Positions 50,164-59,971 are shown, numbered from the stretch's first letter. The stretch is 64,000 bases of DNA from JBAXPV01 sp037132075 (GCA_037132075.1 JBAXPV010000012.1:46480-110479); one strand, 5' to 3'. The notes: a model not told the origin generated them from the sequence alone. A program made the numbers and translations.

Positions 50164-50211
50164 TTTTTTTACAAATGTAAAATGAAATTTCATTTTATAT
50201 TTGTAAAAAAA
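50164..50211. promoter_or_regulatory. 48-bp palindrome with divergent promoters of yicC and the PLD-family gene
   Basis: The arms meet with no spacer at 50187/50188 and differ by one G-T pair. Each half contains a TAnnTTTG -7 box: TACATTTG on the minus strand (50172-50179) towards yicC, TATATTTG on the plus strand (50196-50203) towards the PLD gene. They are exact mirror positions, so one protein could control both. Confidence 0.75.
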
Positions 50212-51300
50212 CACCCATTGCCCTATAGAGACAATACTGAGCTGACCTATCATCTGTATGATGATCCTATGGAATTTTATGCTGCACAATTAAAGGACAT
50301 TGATTCAGCGAAGAAATATATCTATATTGAGACCTATCGGTTTGGAAATGACGCAATTGGCAAAAAATTCAGGTTAGCGCTAAATCGGAAAGCCCGTGAA
50401 GGCGTAGAGATCAGATTGTTGATAGACTCCTACGGGTCACAGGTAAATCTTGCATTTTTTGAAGAGCTGGAACAATTGGGCGGCCAGATTCGTTTTTTCA
50501 GAAAGATCGTCTATACCATTGATTTCTTCACAAAGAACCACCGTAGAAATCACCGCAAGCTCATCATCATTGATGATCATATATCATATATAGGATCAGC
50601 CAACATTACCGGCTATTCGCTTAACTGGCGTGAAATGGTCATAAGACTCACCGGAGGAATTGCCTTGCCGTTTAAAAAAACATATCTCGACAGTTGGGAT
50701 ATGTTCAACAAATATACCTACAACAAATTTTCCTTTAAAAAGACGATACATTACAGGGATTATGAGATTGTGCAGGATATTCCTTCCATCTATCGTCAGC
50801 AAATCAAGAAGAAATTTGAACGTCTGGTGAAAATGGCACAGAAAGAGGTCATCATTGAAACGCCTTATTTTTTGCCGGGTTTTATGTTGAGAAAGGAATT
50901 GATGGAAGCCTCCCGCAGAGGTGTTGACGTGAAAATCATCATTCCCCAGCATAGTGATGTAACTTCGGTCGACCTGATCCGTGGCCGCTACCTGGGAATG
51001 TTTCACAAGAGTGGCATCAAGATTTTCTTTTATACATCTGACAATCTTCATGCAAAATGTATCACCGTGGATCAAGAGATTTTTGGAATCATGTCAGCCA
51101 ATGTAGATTATCGCAGCTTCCGTTATCAGCACGAAATAGGGCTTTTCGGGAGTGAGCCTGGCATCATTCATGACCTCAACGTTCATTTGGTCAATACAAT
51201 TGACACCTGTATTGATTTCGATTATGTTAAATGGATGAAACGACCTCGTTTTGAGCGATTCCTGTCGTGGTTGTTAGTACCGTTCCGACATCTCTATTGA
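50182..51300 (+). CDS. Phospholipase D/cardiolipin synthase-family protein
   Basis: 372 aa from the ATG at 50182. If the TATATTTG box at 50196-50203 is the promoter, a TTG at 50218 would be the real start (360 aa). Two HKD motifs: NHRKLIIIDDHISYIGSANI (about 120-139) and LHAKCITVDQEIFGIMSANV (about 290-309), plus YIYIETYRFGND before the first. There is no N-terminal membrane helix, unlike typical ClsA, so it resembles ClsB-type synthases or other PLD-family enzymes. It overlaps the convergent EamA gene by 27 bases. Confidence 0.85.
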   Translation: MKFHFIFVKKHPLPYRDNTELTYHLYDDPMEFYAAQLKDIDSAKKYIYIETYRFGNDAIGKKFRLALNRKAREGVEIRLLIDSYGSQVNLAFFEELEQLGGQIRFFRKIVYTIDFFTKNHRRNHRKLIIIDDHISYIGSANITGYSLNWREMVIRLTGGIALPFKKTYLDSWDMFNKYTYNKFSFKKTIHYRDYEIVQDIPSIYRQQIKKKFERLVKMAQKEVIIETPYFLPGFMLRKELMEASRRGVDVKIIIPQHSDVTSVDLIRGRYLGMFHKSGIKIFFYTSDNLHAKCITVDQEIFGIMSANVDYRSFRYQHEIGLFGSEPGIIHDLNVHLVNTIDTCIDFDYVKWMKRPRFERFLSWLLVPFRHLY

Positions 51301-52191
51301 GCTCCTGGGTGGATTTTTACTGACCAGATAAACTCCTGCAAATATCATCAGGGCTGCAAAAACTTTGACAAGGGTTATGGTACTGTTGTAAAACAGTATA
51401 CCTGTGACAGTTGCGATAAAAGGTTGAAGATAAATGTAAAATCCAACGACAGAAGGTGTGAGGTATTTCAGAGAAAATGTAATCATCAGGTACGCAATAA
51501 ATGTTGAACCAATAATTACATAAGAAAGAGAAAACCAGATAAAAGGGGTGATAATTTCCCAGTTTATTTTTGAGATAGAAGGACCTGCGATAGGGATCAC
51601 GGCAATAAATCCAAAAAGGAAAACCCATTTCATGACTGTCATGGGATGATATTTACTCATCATGGGTTTCACCAAAACAAGGTAAAGACTATAACTGATG
51701 ATATTAATGATGATGAATAGATTCCCCAGCATATTGGTATCAGCCAGGCTTATGACCTGCCCGTTCATGACGATTGAGATTGCACCGATAAACCCAAAGG
51801 CAATTCCCCAGGACTTGGTTGTTGTGATCCTTTCTTTGATCAGCCAATGCGACATAATCAAAACAAGGATAGGGCTGGTTGTAAAGAGAATGGCAGTTTC
51901 AACAGGTTTCGTTCGTTGTAATCCTTCGAAAAACAAGATTTGATTGATCACGACACCCAGCATAGCGCAGATCGCGATGAGGATGAGATCTTTTCGCAGG
52001 ACTTTTTCTTTGGGGAAGAAAAGAGAAACGGCCCAAAACATTATTGCAGCAGTGCTCAGTCTCAAGAAAATGATCTGAAAAGGATCGAAAAATACAGGCA
52101 TCATGCCCTTGGCGATCCAGTAATTAACGCCAAAGATCAAACTGCTTCCAAAGAGGGAAAGATGGGCCTGGAGGTTGCGGGTTAGCGGCAT
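51274..52191 (-). CDS. EamA/DMT-family transporter
   Basis: 305 aa. Ten hydrophobic helices arranged as two EamA repeats (about residues 10-140 and 155-290); the pattern NQILFFEGLQRTKPVETAIL and TTSPILVLIMSHWLIKE marks the end of the first repeat. Drug/metabolite-type exporter, substrate unknown. It overlaps the PLD-family gene tail to tail by 27 bases. A promoter box lies upstream at 52245-52252. Confidence 0.9.
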   Translation of the reverse strand: MPLTRNLQAHLSLFGSSLIFGVNYWIAKGMMPVFFDPFQIIFLRLSTAAIMFWAVSLFFPKEKVLRKDLILIAICAMLGVVINQILFFEGLQRTKPVETAILFTTSPILVLIMSHWLIKERITTTKSWGIAFGFIGAISIVMNGQVISLADTNMLGNLFIIINIISYSLYLVLVKPMMSKYHPMTVMKWVFLFGFIAVIPIAGPSISKINWEIITPFIWFSLSYVIIGSTFIAYLMITFSLKYLTPSVVGFYIYLQPFIATVTGILFYNSTITLVKVFAALMIFAGVYLVSKNPPRSSIEMSERY

Positions 52192-52244
52192 AGCTTTGAG
52201 TATATTTCAAAAGACCCGTTTTACACGTGAGCTGTCGAAGTATA

Positions 52245-52252
52245 CAAAGGTA
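52245..52252 (-). promoter_or_regulatory. Promoter -7 box for the EamA transporter
   Basis: Minus strand TACCTTTG (TAnnTTTG type), 54 bases before the start codon. It lies between this gene and the end of the RND operon, so EamA is probably separate from that operon. Confidence 0.5.
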
Positions 52253-52274
52253 TGGAATCTATGACTTATACCTG

Positions 52275-55200
52275 TCAGATATATTTACTGTGCTTTCGCC
52301 TGTAGGCCCATTTAAAGATAAGCGGGAAGATAAATAATGTCAGGATGGTTGCGGTGATCAGACCTCCGATCACAACAATCGCTAGTGGCTTCTGCGATTC
52401 AGACCCAATCCCTGAGGAAAGTGCAGCTGGGATCAGCCCGATGGCTGCCATTAATGCAGTCATAACCACAGGGCGTATTCTTGATTCAACACCTTGGTAG
52501 ATCGCTTCATCAATATGGATCTTCTTGTCCAGGTTTTTCTTGAAAACCGAGATTAGGATGACTCCATTCTGGATACAAACGCCAAATAAGGCGATAAAAC
52601 CGACACCGGCAGAGATGCCGAAAAATACATGGGTAAGGTGTAATGCCATGATCCCTCCGATTAAGGCAAACGGCACATTCAGCAATACGAGTCCTGCATC
52701 TTTAACATTACCAAAGGTGATAAAAAGTAGTACAAAGATCAAAACAAGGCATATCGGGACAACCTGGGTTAACCTATTGGTAGCCCGCACCTGGCTTTCA
52801 AATTCACCAGTCCAGATAATGGAATATCCCTTTGGAAATTTAACTGTCTTTTCAATTTTTTGCTGTGCTTCCTTGATCGTACTCCCAAGGTCTCTTCCGC
52901 GAACGGTGAATTTTACGGCAATTAACCTCTGATTCAGATCTCTGTAAATGAAAGCGGAGCCTGTTTGTTTCTTTATTTCTGCGATTTCTTTTAAAGGAAC
53001 TTTGGTGCCCCGAATCGTGGGAATCATCAAATTCTGAATATCATCTTCATCTTTGCGGTAATCCTTGGGATAACGGATTCTGATATCAAATTTCTTATCG
53101 TCTTCATATAGCTGTGTAGCAGCCTTCCCGCCAATTGCCATTTCAATAATAGACTGACATTCTTCCTTGACGACTCCATAAGCAGTCATCTTACTCTCGT
53201 TGAGGTCGATGCTTACTTCAGGTTGCCCGATATTTTTCAGGATTCCGAGATCTTTTATGCCTTTCACATCTTTGATGGAATTGATACATTGTCGGGCCAG
53301 GGTATCCAATATGTTTAAATTCGATCCGTAAATTTTTATTGCGTTGTTGCAGTTAAGTCCGGCAACAGCCTCCTCAACATTGTCACGAATCGGTTGTGAA
53401 TAGTTATAATTGATTCCCTGGATCTGTTTTAATTTGGCATCGATCTCGTCAATCAATTGATCTTCAGTTATTTTGCGCTTCCACAATTTCTTTGGGTAGA
53501 GGTTCACACAGGCCTGGTTCAGATAAAATCCACTTGGGTCTGTCCCGTCATTGGATCTGCCAGTTTGTGACAAGACACTTTGAACTTCAGGAAAACTTAA
53601 AATGATTTCGCGAATCTTATGCTCAAGTCTAACGGATTCCTGTAGTGAAATTGACATCGGCATCTGGGCTTCGATCCATAAAGCCCCTTCATTAAGTGGA
53701 GGAAGAAATTCACTCCCAAGGTAACGAAAAGAGACCAAACTGGCAATCATGATGACAAAGGCGACCAGCAGGCTTTTTCGCTTATGGCTGTATGTAAACC
53801 GGAAGATCCGCATGGTAGACCTGTGAATGAAAGACACAAAAGGATTGTTTTTTTCCCTGACGTCCTTGTTAAACAGATAACTTGAAAGGACAGGAACCAG
53901 GGTGAGGGTGAAAATCAAAGCTCCTAAGAGCGCGAATCCAAGCGTATATGCCAAAGGAGAAAATATTTTTCCTTCCACTTTTTGAAATGCAAAAATGGGA
54001 ATAAGCGCTGTTATGATGATGAGTTTAGAGAAAAAAATAGCTTTTCCCATTTCGCCTCCCGTATTCTTTATGATTCCCAGCTTCGACAGCAAATTGTATT
54101 TTGGAATACCCACACTACTAGCCTTATGATCCAATGCAACAAAAATGCCTTCCACCATCACCACCGCCCCGTCTATGATAATTCCAAAGTCAATGGCCCC
54201 CATGGAAATGAGATTTGCTGACATTCCAAGGGCCTTCAGGCAAATAAATGCAAACAAAAGTGCAAGTGGAATAATCATGGAGACCACCAGGGTTGCCCGG
54301 ATGTCAGCCATGAAGAGAAATACGATCAGGGTTACCAGGATGATCCCTTCCACCAGATTTCCAATGACAGTATGTGTACAGAAATCGATCAGATTGTCCC
54401 TGTCGTAAAAGGGAACCAGTTTAATATCCGTTGGTAGCACTTTTGAATTCAGTTCATCTACCTTTGCTTTAATTCCTTTAAGAATCTCATGCGGATCAAG
54501 CCCTTTTCGCATGATTACGATTCCTTCTATCATGTCATCATTGGCATTCATCCCGACCTGGCCAACCCGCGGAGATGATGTTTCAACGATTTCCGCAACA
54601 TTTTTTACAGAAATGGGTGTTCCTTCAATATTCTGAATCACAATATCTCCTATTTCCTCCTTCGAATTGATCAAACCAACACCCCTGACTACATAAGCCT
54701 GATTATTTTTTTCAATAATATCTCCCCCGACATTTACATTACTTTTTGAAACGGCATTATAGACGTCAAGTGGTGAAATGTTATATTTATCAAGCAAGCC
54801 AGGATTGACATCAATTTCGAAAATCTTTTGCTGACCTCCGAAGGTATTCACGTCAGCTACCCCCGGAACACTGAGTAACTGTCGTCGTACCGTCCAATCC
54901 TGGTATGTCAGCAACTCCCTGGTATTCCTGTTTTTACTTTGTAAGGTGTAGCGATATATTTCACCAGTTGGACCATAAGGTGGCTGAACATCAGCCTCGA
55001 CACCCTCCGGTAAAGTGACCGCTGAGATGGCATTGTTCACCTGCTGCCGGGCATAGAAATCATCGACATCATCTTCAAACAGAATTTTAATGACAGAAAG
55101 ACCGAACATGGAAATCGAACGTACATTCGTTTTCCTGGGTACCGAATTCATGGCAATTTCAAGAGGTACCGATACAAATCGTTCAACCTCTTCTGCACTG

Positions 55201-55376
55201 CGACCGCGCCATTGGGTAATGATAACGATCTGCGTATTTGTAAAATCAGGGAAAGCCTCTACAGTAGTATTGACATAACTGTAAATGCCGGTTATGATTA
55301 ATACCAGGGTCAGAAAATAAATAAAGAATTTATTTTTCAGCGAAAAGGCTACAATTTTTTTAACAAATGTATTCAT
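52275..55376 (-). CDS. Heavy-metal efflux RND transporter (CusA/CzcA family)
   Basis: 1033 aa, standard for HME-RND pumps. Two copies of the six-helix transmembrane block separated by periplasmic porter loops. The charged residues of the proton path lie in the fourth helix (MGAIDFGIIIDGAVVMVEGI, about 390-409). Periplasmic loops carry FPDFTNTQIVIITQWRGRSA and VSRS-type dock segments. It exports a monovalent or divalent cation; the exact metal cannot be decided. Third structural gene after the TolC and HlyD genes. Confidence 0.92.
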   Translation of the reverse strand: MNTFVKKIVAFSLKNKFFIYFLTLVLIITGIYSYVNTTVEAFPDFTNTQIVIITQWRGRSAEEVERFVSVPLEIAMNSVPRKTNVRSISMFGLSVIKILFEDDVDDFYARQQVNNAISAVTLPEGVEADVQPPYGPTGEIYRYTLQSKNRNTRELLTYQDWTVRRQLLSVPGVADVNTFGGQQKIFEIDVNPGLLDKYNISPLDVYNAVSKSNVNVGGDIIEKNNQAYVVRGVGLINSKEEIGDIVIQNIEGTPISVKNVAEIVETSSPRVGQVGMNANDDMIEGIVIMRKGLDPHEILKGIKAKVDELNSKVLPTDIKLVPFYDRDNLIDFCTHTVIGNLVEGIILVTLIVFLFMADIRATLVVSMIIPLALLFAFICLKALGMSANLISMGAIDFGIIIDGAVVMVEGIFVALDHKASSVGIPKYNLLSKLGIIKNTGGEMGKAIFFSKLIIITALIPIFAFQKVEGKIFSPLAYTLGFALLGALIFTLTLVPVLSSYLFNKDVREKNNPFVSFIHRSTMRIFRFTYSHKRKSLLVAFVIMIASLVSFRYLGSEFLPPLNEGALWIEAQMPMSISLQESVRLEHKIREIILSFPEVQSVLSQTGRSNDGTDPSGFYLNQACVNLYPKKLWKRKITEDQLIDEIDAKLKQIQGINYNYSQPIRDNVEEAVAGLNCNNAIKIYGSNLNILDTLARQCINSIKDVKGIKDLGILKNIGQPEVSIDLNESKMTAYGVVKEECQSIIEMAIGGKAATQLYEDDKKFDIRIRYPKDYRKDEDDIQNLMIPTIRGTKVPLKEIAEIKKQTGSAFIYRDLNQRLIAVKFTVRGRDLGSTIKEAQQKIEKTVKFPKGYSIIWTGEFESQVRATNRLTQVVPICLVLIFVLLFITFGNVKDAGLVLLNVPFALIGGIMALHLTHVFFGISAGVGFIALFGVCIQNGVILISVFKKNLDKKIHIDEAIYQGVESRIRPVVMTALMAAIGLIPAALSSGIGSESQKPLAIVVIGGLITATILTLFIFPLIFKWAYRRKHSKYI

Positions 55377-55407
55377 GAAATCCCGCGGATATTAAATGAA
55401 GCGAAAA

Positions 55408-56508
55408 TCAACCGTTTAATTCATTATATATCAGTAATTGGTTCGTGGAGATGACTTTTTCTCCTTCTTTCAAACCAACATTGATGTATGTTTTATCTTT
55501 CACTGATTTATAAATCTCAATGACCCTGGTCTCAATTTCATGATTGCTTTTATAAACCATTACATAGCTTTTACTGTTATCAAAAATCACAGCTTTTGAT
55601 GGAATGCATATTTTATTGCAATTTTCAGAGTAGTGAACGATAACATTAGCAAACATCTCAGGTTTCAAAAGGAAATCAGCGTTATCAAGTTTTATCTGAG
55701 CTTTCATTACCCTTGTCACAGGATCCAATACACTGTATATTTTGTCAACTTTTCCTTTAATAATTTTATCAGGATAACTAAGGGTAACAATATCTGCGTC
55801 ATATCCCTGCTGGATTTTTGAAATATCTGTTTCAAAGACATTGGCAATAACCCACACGTTTTTTAAGTCAGAAATTGTGAAAAGGTTGTTGCTATAATCT
55901 GTTCGTATTTGCATACCCGGTGTAATTGTTTTTTCAACGATTACCCCGGAAATTGGGGAAATAATATTCATTTCCGCACTGGGTTTCCCGCCATATACGG
56001 AGTTGATATTGTTTGTTTTACGAAATTCAGATTGCGCTTTCTCCAGTTCCTTTTTTGAGGTAATGTATTCTTTTTCTGAAGTAATCCCTGATTTATACAT
56101 TTCTTCAGCGACCTTAAAATTGGCCTGGGCAATTTCAACATTTGACTTAGAATTGCTCAGGTCGTTCTCAAGACCTGCCATTTCCACGCTTTTTACAACA
56201 GCAAGCACCTGTCCTTTCTTTACACGATCTCCCAGGCTGACTTTTACTTCAGTTACATTTCCACTGATTATGGGATAGACTTTGACAACTTTTTCTTCAT
56301 CATATGTCACTTTCCCGCTTAGTTTTAATTCGCTTTCAACACAAGATAGCTTCGAGATATCCAGTGTGATTGACTTTTTCATGGATTCACTCAGGGAGAA
56401 TTTCTTATCCTGATTATCTTCTGGATCTTTACTGCCACAGGCGGAAAGGAGCCCTGTGAGTATGATCAGAAGGAAACTTAATCTTTCAATATTCATTATC
56501 CTTTTCAT
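55408..56508 (-). CDS. RND efflux periplasmic adaptor, lipoprotein (CusB/CzcB-like)
   Basis: 366 aa from the ATG at 56508, just after the TolC stop; a reading from 56541 would overlap TolC. Lipoprotein signal MNIERLSFLLIILTGLLSAC (Cys about 24). Barrel-sandwich halves (GNVTEVKVSLGDRVKKGQVL and MNIISPISGVIVEKTITPGM) flank a helical hairpin (about 110-165, SNSKSNVEIAQANFKV). It bridges CusA-like pump and outer-membrane channel. There are no N-terminal methionine triads as in CusB. Confidence 0.9.
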   Translation of the reverse strand: MKRIMNIERLSFLLIILTGLLSACGSKDPEDNQDKKFSLSESMKKSITLDISKLSCVESELKLSGKVTYDEEKVVKVYPIISGNVTEVKVSLGDRVKKGQVLAVVKSVEMAGLENDLSNSKSNVEIAQANFKVAEEMYKSGITSEKEYITSKKELEKAQSEFRKTNNINSVYGGKPSAEMNIISPISGVIVEKTITPGMQIRTDYSNNLFTISDLKNVWVIANVFETDISKIQQGYDADIVTLSYPDKIIKGKVDKIYSVLDPVTRVMKAQIKLDNADFLLKPEMFANVIVHYSENCNKICIPSKAVIFDNSKSYVMVYKSNHEIETRVIEIYKSVKDKTYINVGLKEGEKVISTNQLLIYNELNG

Positions 56509-56510
56509 TA

Positions 56511-57806
56511 TTAATGATTTACTAATGTTTTTCCAAGGCAATAATTCAATTCCTCGTATGTATCTATTCTATTATTATCCAGGTTGTTATGTTGAATGAT
56601 GAAATTCTTATATGAATCATAAAAATCAATAAACTCAAGCAGGCTGATGTTTCGTTTTTCGTAGTTATGCTGTACTTCCTGGGTCAGTTTTTCATAACTG
56701 TCCACAAAGCCGGATTGTTGCGATGGCTGCAATTTTTCAGTTTCCAATGCTTTTGACCAGGCTTTCATGACATCATTCTTCACGACTTCTTTATAATTTT
56801 CCAATACATATTTTGAATTGTCCACCTGGCTTTGTGCTATTTTAATATTCCCCTGGTTCCGGTTTAAAATTGGAATATCAACGCCAACGGTAATGGAATT
56901 ATAATCGCGCACATAACCACCGGCCCTATTCCAGGCTTGCAGGTTGAGGTTCAAATCAGGGTATGCCATCGCCTGTTGTAGTTTGTGGTTGGATACTGCC
57001 CAATCCAGGTTTGATTCCTGTATTTTTAAATCATAACGGTTGTTCATTGCAGTATCAATCAAGGATTGTAATTTCAAATTCTTCACATCCGGATAGAGCT
57101 GATTATCATTTTTGAGCAGAGGTAGAATAAATGGTCCTTCAATCGATAACAGGACTTTTAAGTCTGATTGTTTATCAAAAAGCTTATTCCTTAGTTCATT
57201 TTGTTCCATCTGGAGGCTGGTATTGAAAGCCTGTAAACGTGTCAACTCCATTTGTAAGACATTCCCCTTTTCCCTTTGTTGTTGATAAACGTCGATGGTT
57301 TTCGACAATGATTGTATTTCATTATCATAAACTTTGAGCGTTTGAACCAGGTAATATGAATCGTAGAACGTGGTCCTGAGTTGAAATTTTAAAGACCTTA
57401 GCAAATCATAAAAAATATATTCTGACTTTTTTAAGTTGATTTTTTGGAGATCAACCTGTTTATTTCGCTTTCCGGCCATCAGGAAGAGTTGGCTGGCTGT
57501 TATTGCGGTATTCCCTGTTTTTGTAAAATCAAATGCCTTGTGCGTTTCGAAGTTGTATATGTTTTGTTCGACCTGCAGGTTAGGGTTGGGCCAGAGTCTG
57601 GCCTGGATAATTCCAGCCTCTGCTGCATCAACATTGCATTTCTCTGCAAGGAGTAAAAGGTTCTTTGTGAGGAATTGCTTTTCCGCCCCCTCAATGCTAA
57701 GTTTAATTGTATCATGAGGCATCTCCTGGGCTTCCAGGTGATGCACATGACCAAAAACCAAAACAAAAAACAAACAGACGAAAGGTATTCTTATGAAGCT
57801 AGGCAT
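56511..57806 (-). CDS. TolC-family outer membrane efflux channel (CusC/CzcC-like)
   Basis: 431 aa from the ATG at 57806. This start gives the signal peptide MPSFIRIPFVCLFFVLVFGH; a reading from 57866 is blocked by no promoter evidence. Two OEP coiled-coil repeats (about 40-240 and 250-420); LLAEKCNVDAAEAGIIQARL and YPDLNLNLQAWNRAGGYVRD are typical. First gene of cusCBA-like order. Two direct repeats and a weak -7 box (CACCTTTG at 57827-57834) lie just upstream, so it can be transcribed from its own promoter. Confidence 0.9.
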   Translation of the reverse strand: MPSFIRIPFVCLFFVLVFGHVHHLEAQEMPHDTIKLSIEGAEKQFLTKNLLLLAEKCNVDAAEAGIIQARLWPNPNLQVEQNIYNFETHKAFDFTKTGNTAITASQLFLMAGKRNKQVDLQKINLKKSEYIFYDLLRSLKFQLRTTFYDSYYLVQTLKVYDNEIQSLSKTIDVYQQQREKGNVLQMELTRLQAFNTSLQMEQNELRNKLFDKQSDLKVLLSIEGPFILPLLKNDNQLYPDVKNLKLQSLIDTAMNNRYDLKIQESNLDWAVSNHKLQQAMAYPDLNLNLQAWNRAGGYVRDYNSITVGVDIPILNRNQGNIKIAQSQVDNSKYVLENYKEVVKNDVMKAWSKALETEKLQPSQQSGFVDSYEKLTQEVQHNYEKRNISLLEFIDFYDSYKNFIIQHNNLDNNRIDTYEELNYCLGKTLVNH

Positions 57807-57855
57807 AATCCGGTTCTTTTTTGCTGCAAAGGTGCACCCAGAAAAAGGAGCCTGA

Positions 57856-57903
57856 ATTAAAACCAAATTAGAAAGTCAGCAGGAGATTAAAACCAGATTA
57901 GAA
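57856..57903 (-). promoter_or_regulatory. Two 18-bp direct repeats upstream of the RND operon (candidate response-regulator sites)
   Basis: ATTAAAACCAAATTAGAA (57856-57873) and ATTAAAACCAGATTAGAA (57886-57903), 17/18 identical and exactly 30 bp apart. They lie between the histidine-kinase stop codon and the TolC promoter box. Position and three-turn spacing fit binding by the OmpR-type regulator encoded upstream. Confidence 0.6.
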
Positions 57904-59271
57904 TTATACTGAAACAGGGAAAATCAAACAAACAGTAGTTCCTTCATTTAATACGGAATTGATGTTCATTTTGCCTCCATGGATTGCAACGATCTTATCA
58001 GCAAGTGCCAATCCAATGCCATAACCTGAATACTTAATGGCATTATTCCCACGACAGAAGGGTTGTAGAATGTTTTTAAGATCTGAGGACGCAATCCCGA
58101 TTCCTTTGTCAATGACATTGACAATCAACGCATCATCAGTATAAACGAGTTCACAAACAACGTTTTGATTTTCGGAGAACTTACAGGCGTTTTGGATTAA
58201 ATTCGATATGGCAATCCCAAGCGTTTGTGGATTTCCCTTGATGACTAAAGACATTTCATCAGCCGGAAGGTTTTTGTATTCAATTGAAATATCAGCAGAC
58301 TCGTTTTTCCTTAAAACATCATTTTTAATGTCCCATAATAATTCATCGAGCCGGATCTCTTTAATTTCAAAATCAGGACTTTCCTGGTTTGCCTGTGCCA
58401 GGTTTAGTAAGTTATTGAGGAGATCGGCTAATTTTTCAAACTCAAAAATTGCTGAAGTGAGGGCTGTCTTATACTCTTCGACGCTTCTATTCTTTGAAAG
58501 CAGGATTTCCATTTCACTTAAGGCAACTGTCAATGGTGTCCGCAATTCATGAGAGGCATTACTGATAAAAGTTCGTTGCATCACAAAGGCGGATTCCAGT
58601 CGGGAAAGCATGCTATTAAAGGTATTTGAGAGCTCATGAATCTCATCTTTGGCTTTTCCTTCTTCAATTCGTAAATGCAGGTTTGAGGCGGTAATTGTTT
58701 TCGCCTGCATGACCACTTTTCGTATGGGTTCTAATGCTTTTTTTGAAAAAAATTGTCCCAGGAAATAACTGGCTACCAAACTGACAATAAAGCTTATAAG
58801 AATGATAATCAATAGGTTGTCAAGTCTGTCTTTTTCATAGTGATTGCTTGCAGATACCAAAATCACAAAATCCCCCTGGTTGTCATGGTAAGAGATGCCA
58901 ACAATTTTATAAGCTCCCTGTGTAAAATTGATTTCCCCTTCTCTTCTGATTTTACTCAGGGTGCTTTTTGAATAATGGATTTTATCATTCCTCGGCAGAA
59001 AGACACAATCATCAAATTGATCAAATACCTGGATAATTTCATCTGGCAGACTTTGAAGATACCTGGCCTTATAGGGTTCATAAGCCGTTTCACTGAGCTC
59101 ATCTTTTTCAAAAAAGTACTGAGAAATAATAAAACTTCTTTCTTTCAGTCTTAAAAATGATTCAGTATTGGCATAGTCTTTCGCCATAAAATAAGTGAAT
59201 CCCAATACAATGATGAGGATCACAGCGAAAATCCCGGTAAATTTTAAAGAAAGGGAATTTCTTATTTTCAT
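57904..59271 (-). CDS. Sensor histidine kinase (CusS-like)
   Basis: 455 aa. Membrane helix at about residues 12-32, a periplasmic sensor loop (about 33-155), second helix about 156-178, HAMP, then HisKA with FISNASHELRTPLTVALSEM (His about 240), N box LGIAISNLIQNACKFSEN, G1 NVIDKGIGIAS and G2 KYSGYGIGLALADKIV. It probably senses periplasmic metal ions by context with the RND pump. It overlaps the regulator gene by 4 bases (ATGA). Confidence 0.92.
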   Translation of the reverse strand: MKIRNSLSLKFTGIFAVILIIVLGFTYFMAKDYANTESFLRLKERSFIISQYFFEKDELSETAYEPYKARYLQSLPDEIIQVFDQFDDCVFLPRNDKIHYSKSTLSKIRREGEINFTQGAYKIVGISYHDNQGDFVILVSASNHYEKDRLDNLLIIILISFIVSLVASYFLGQFFSKKALEPIRKVVMQAKTITASNLHLRIEEGKAKDEIHELSNTFNSMLSRLESAFVMQRTFISNASHELRTPLTVALSEMEILLSKNRSVEEYKTALTSAIFEFEKLADLLNNLLNLAQANQESPDFEIKEIRLDELLWDIKNDVLRKNESADISIEYKNLPADEMSLVIKGNPQTLGIAISNLIQNACKFSENQNVVCELVYTDDALIVNVIDKGIGIASSDLKNILQPFCRGNNAIKYSGYGIGLALADKIVAIHGGKMNINSVLNEGTTVCLIFPVSV

Positions 59272-59945
59272 TCCTGTTCGCGCATGATATAGCCCATCCC
59301 AACCTGGGTGTGAATAAGCTTTATTTTAAAATCTTTGTCGATTTTATTTCTCAGATAGTTTACATAGACATCAATGACATTTGTGCCGGTGTCAAAGGAA
59401 ACATCCCAGACTTTTGCTGCAATGTCTTTACGCTCCAGGACTTTCCCCTGGTTTCTCATAAAAAGCTCGAGTAGGTTATATTCTCTTGCTGTCAATTTAA
59501 TTTCTTTTCCATTCCGGGTGACAAGTTTCGTTTGTAAGTCCATCATCAGGTCAACAATTGCCAATGTCTCCGAATTGATAATTTCCTTATTTCTTCTGGT
59601 CAGCGCCTTAATTCGCGCCAAAAGTTCTTTAAAATGAAATGGTTTCACAAGATAGTCATCAGCACCCATATCCAATCCTGAGACTTTATCGTCAGTAGTG
59701 CCCAACGCTGTGAGCATGATTATCGGGGTATTTATTTTATTTTTTCTAATCTCATGGCATAGGTCGAGCCCGTTAATCCCCGGAATTATAATATCGAGGA
59801 TAATCAGATCAAATTTGTTTTCCAGCGCCAGTCTTTTGCCGAATGTCCCATCGTAAGCAAGTTCAACTTCAAAGTTATTTTCCTCCAGGCCTTTCTTGAT
59901 TTGCCGGGCAATTTTCTCTTCATCCTCAACAACTAAAATCTTCAT
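59268..59945 (-). CDS. OmpR-family response regulator (CusR-like)
   Basis: 225 aa from the ATG at 59945; a promoter box at 59964-59971 rules out the upstream TTG-type reading at 59966. Receiver domain with MKILVVEDEEKIA, phospho-acceptor Asp in FDLIILDIIIPGINGL (about 51), Thr/Ser in IIMLTALG and Lys in DDYLVKPFHF. Winged helix follows (about 130-225, KLTAREYNLLELFMRNQGKV). Partner of the kinase overlapping it; probable activator of the RND operon. Confidence 0.93.
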   Translation of the reverse strand: MKILVVEDEEKIARQIKKGLEENNFEVELAYDGTFGKRLALENKFDLIILDIIIPGINGLDLCHEIRKNKINTPIIMLTALGTTDDKVSGLDMGADDYLVKPFHFKELLARIKALTRRNKEIINSETLAIVDLMMDLQTKLVTRNGKEIKLTAREYNLLELFMRNQGKVLERKDIAAKVWDVSFDTGTNVIDVYVNYLRNKIDKDFKIKLIHTQVGMGYIMREQE

Positions 59946-59963
59946 TCCTAAAATTTTCTGTAT

Positions 59964-59971
59964 CAAAAATA
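59964..59971 (-). promoter_or_regulatory. Promoter -7 box for the two-component/RND operon
   Basis: Minus strand TATTTTTG (TAnnTTTG type), 18 bases before the regulator start. Confidence 0.6.

Noticed and set aside
52275..57806. Drug-type (AcrB) RND pump
   Set aside because: The pump has the HME-type charged fourth helix (DFGIIIDGAVVMVE), and the operon includes a CusRS-like two-component system, so metal efflux is more likely.
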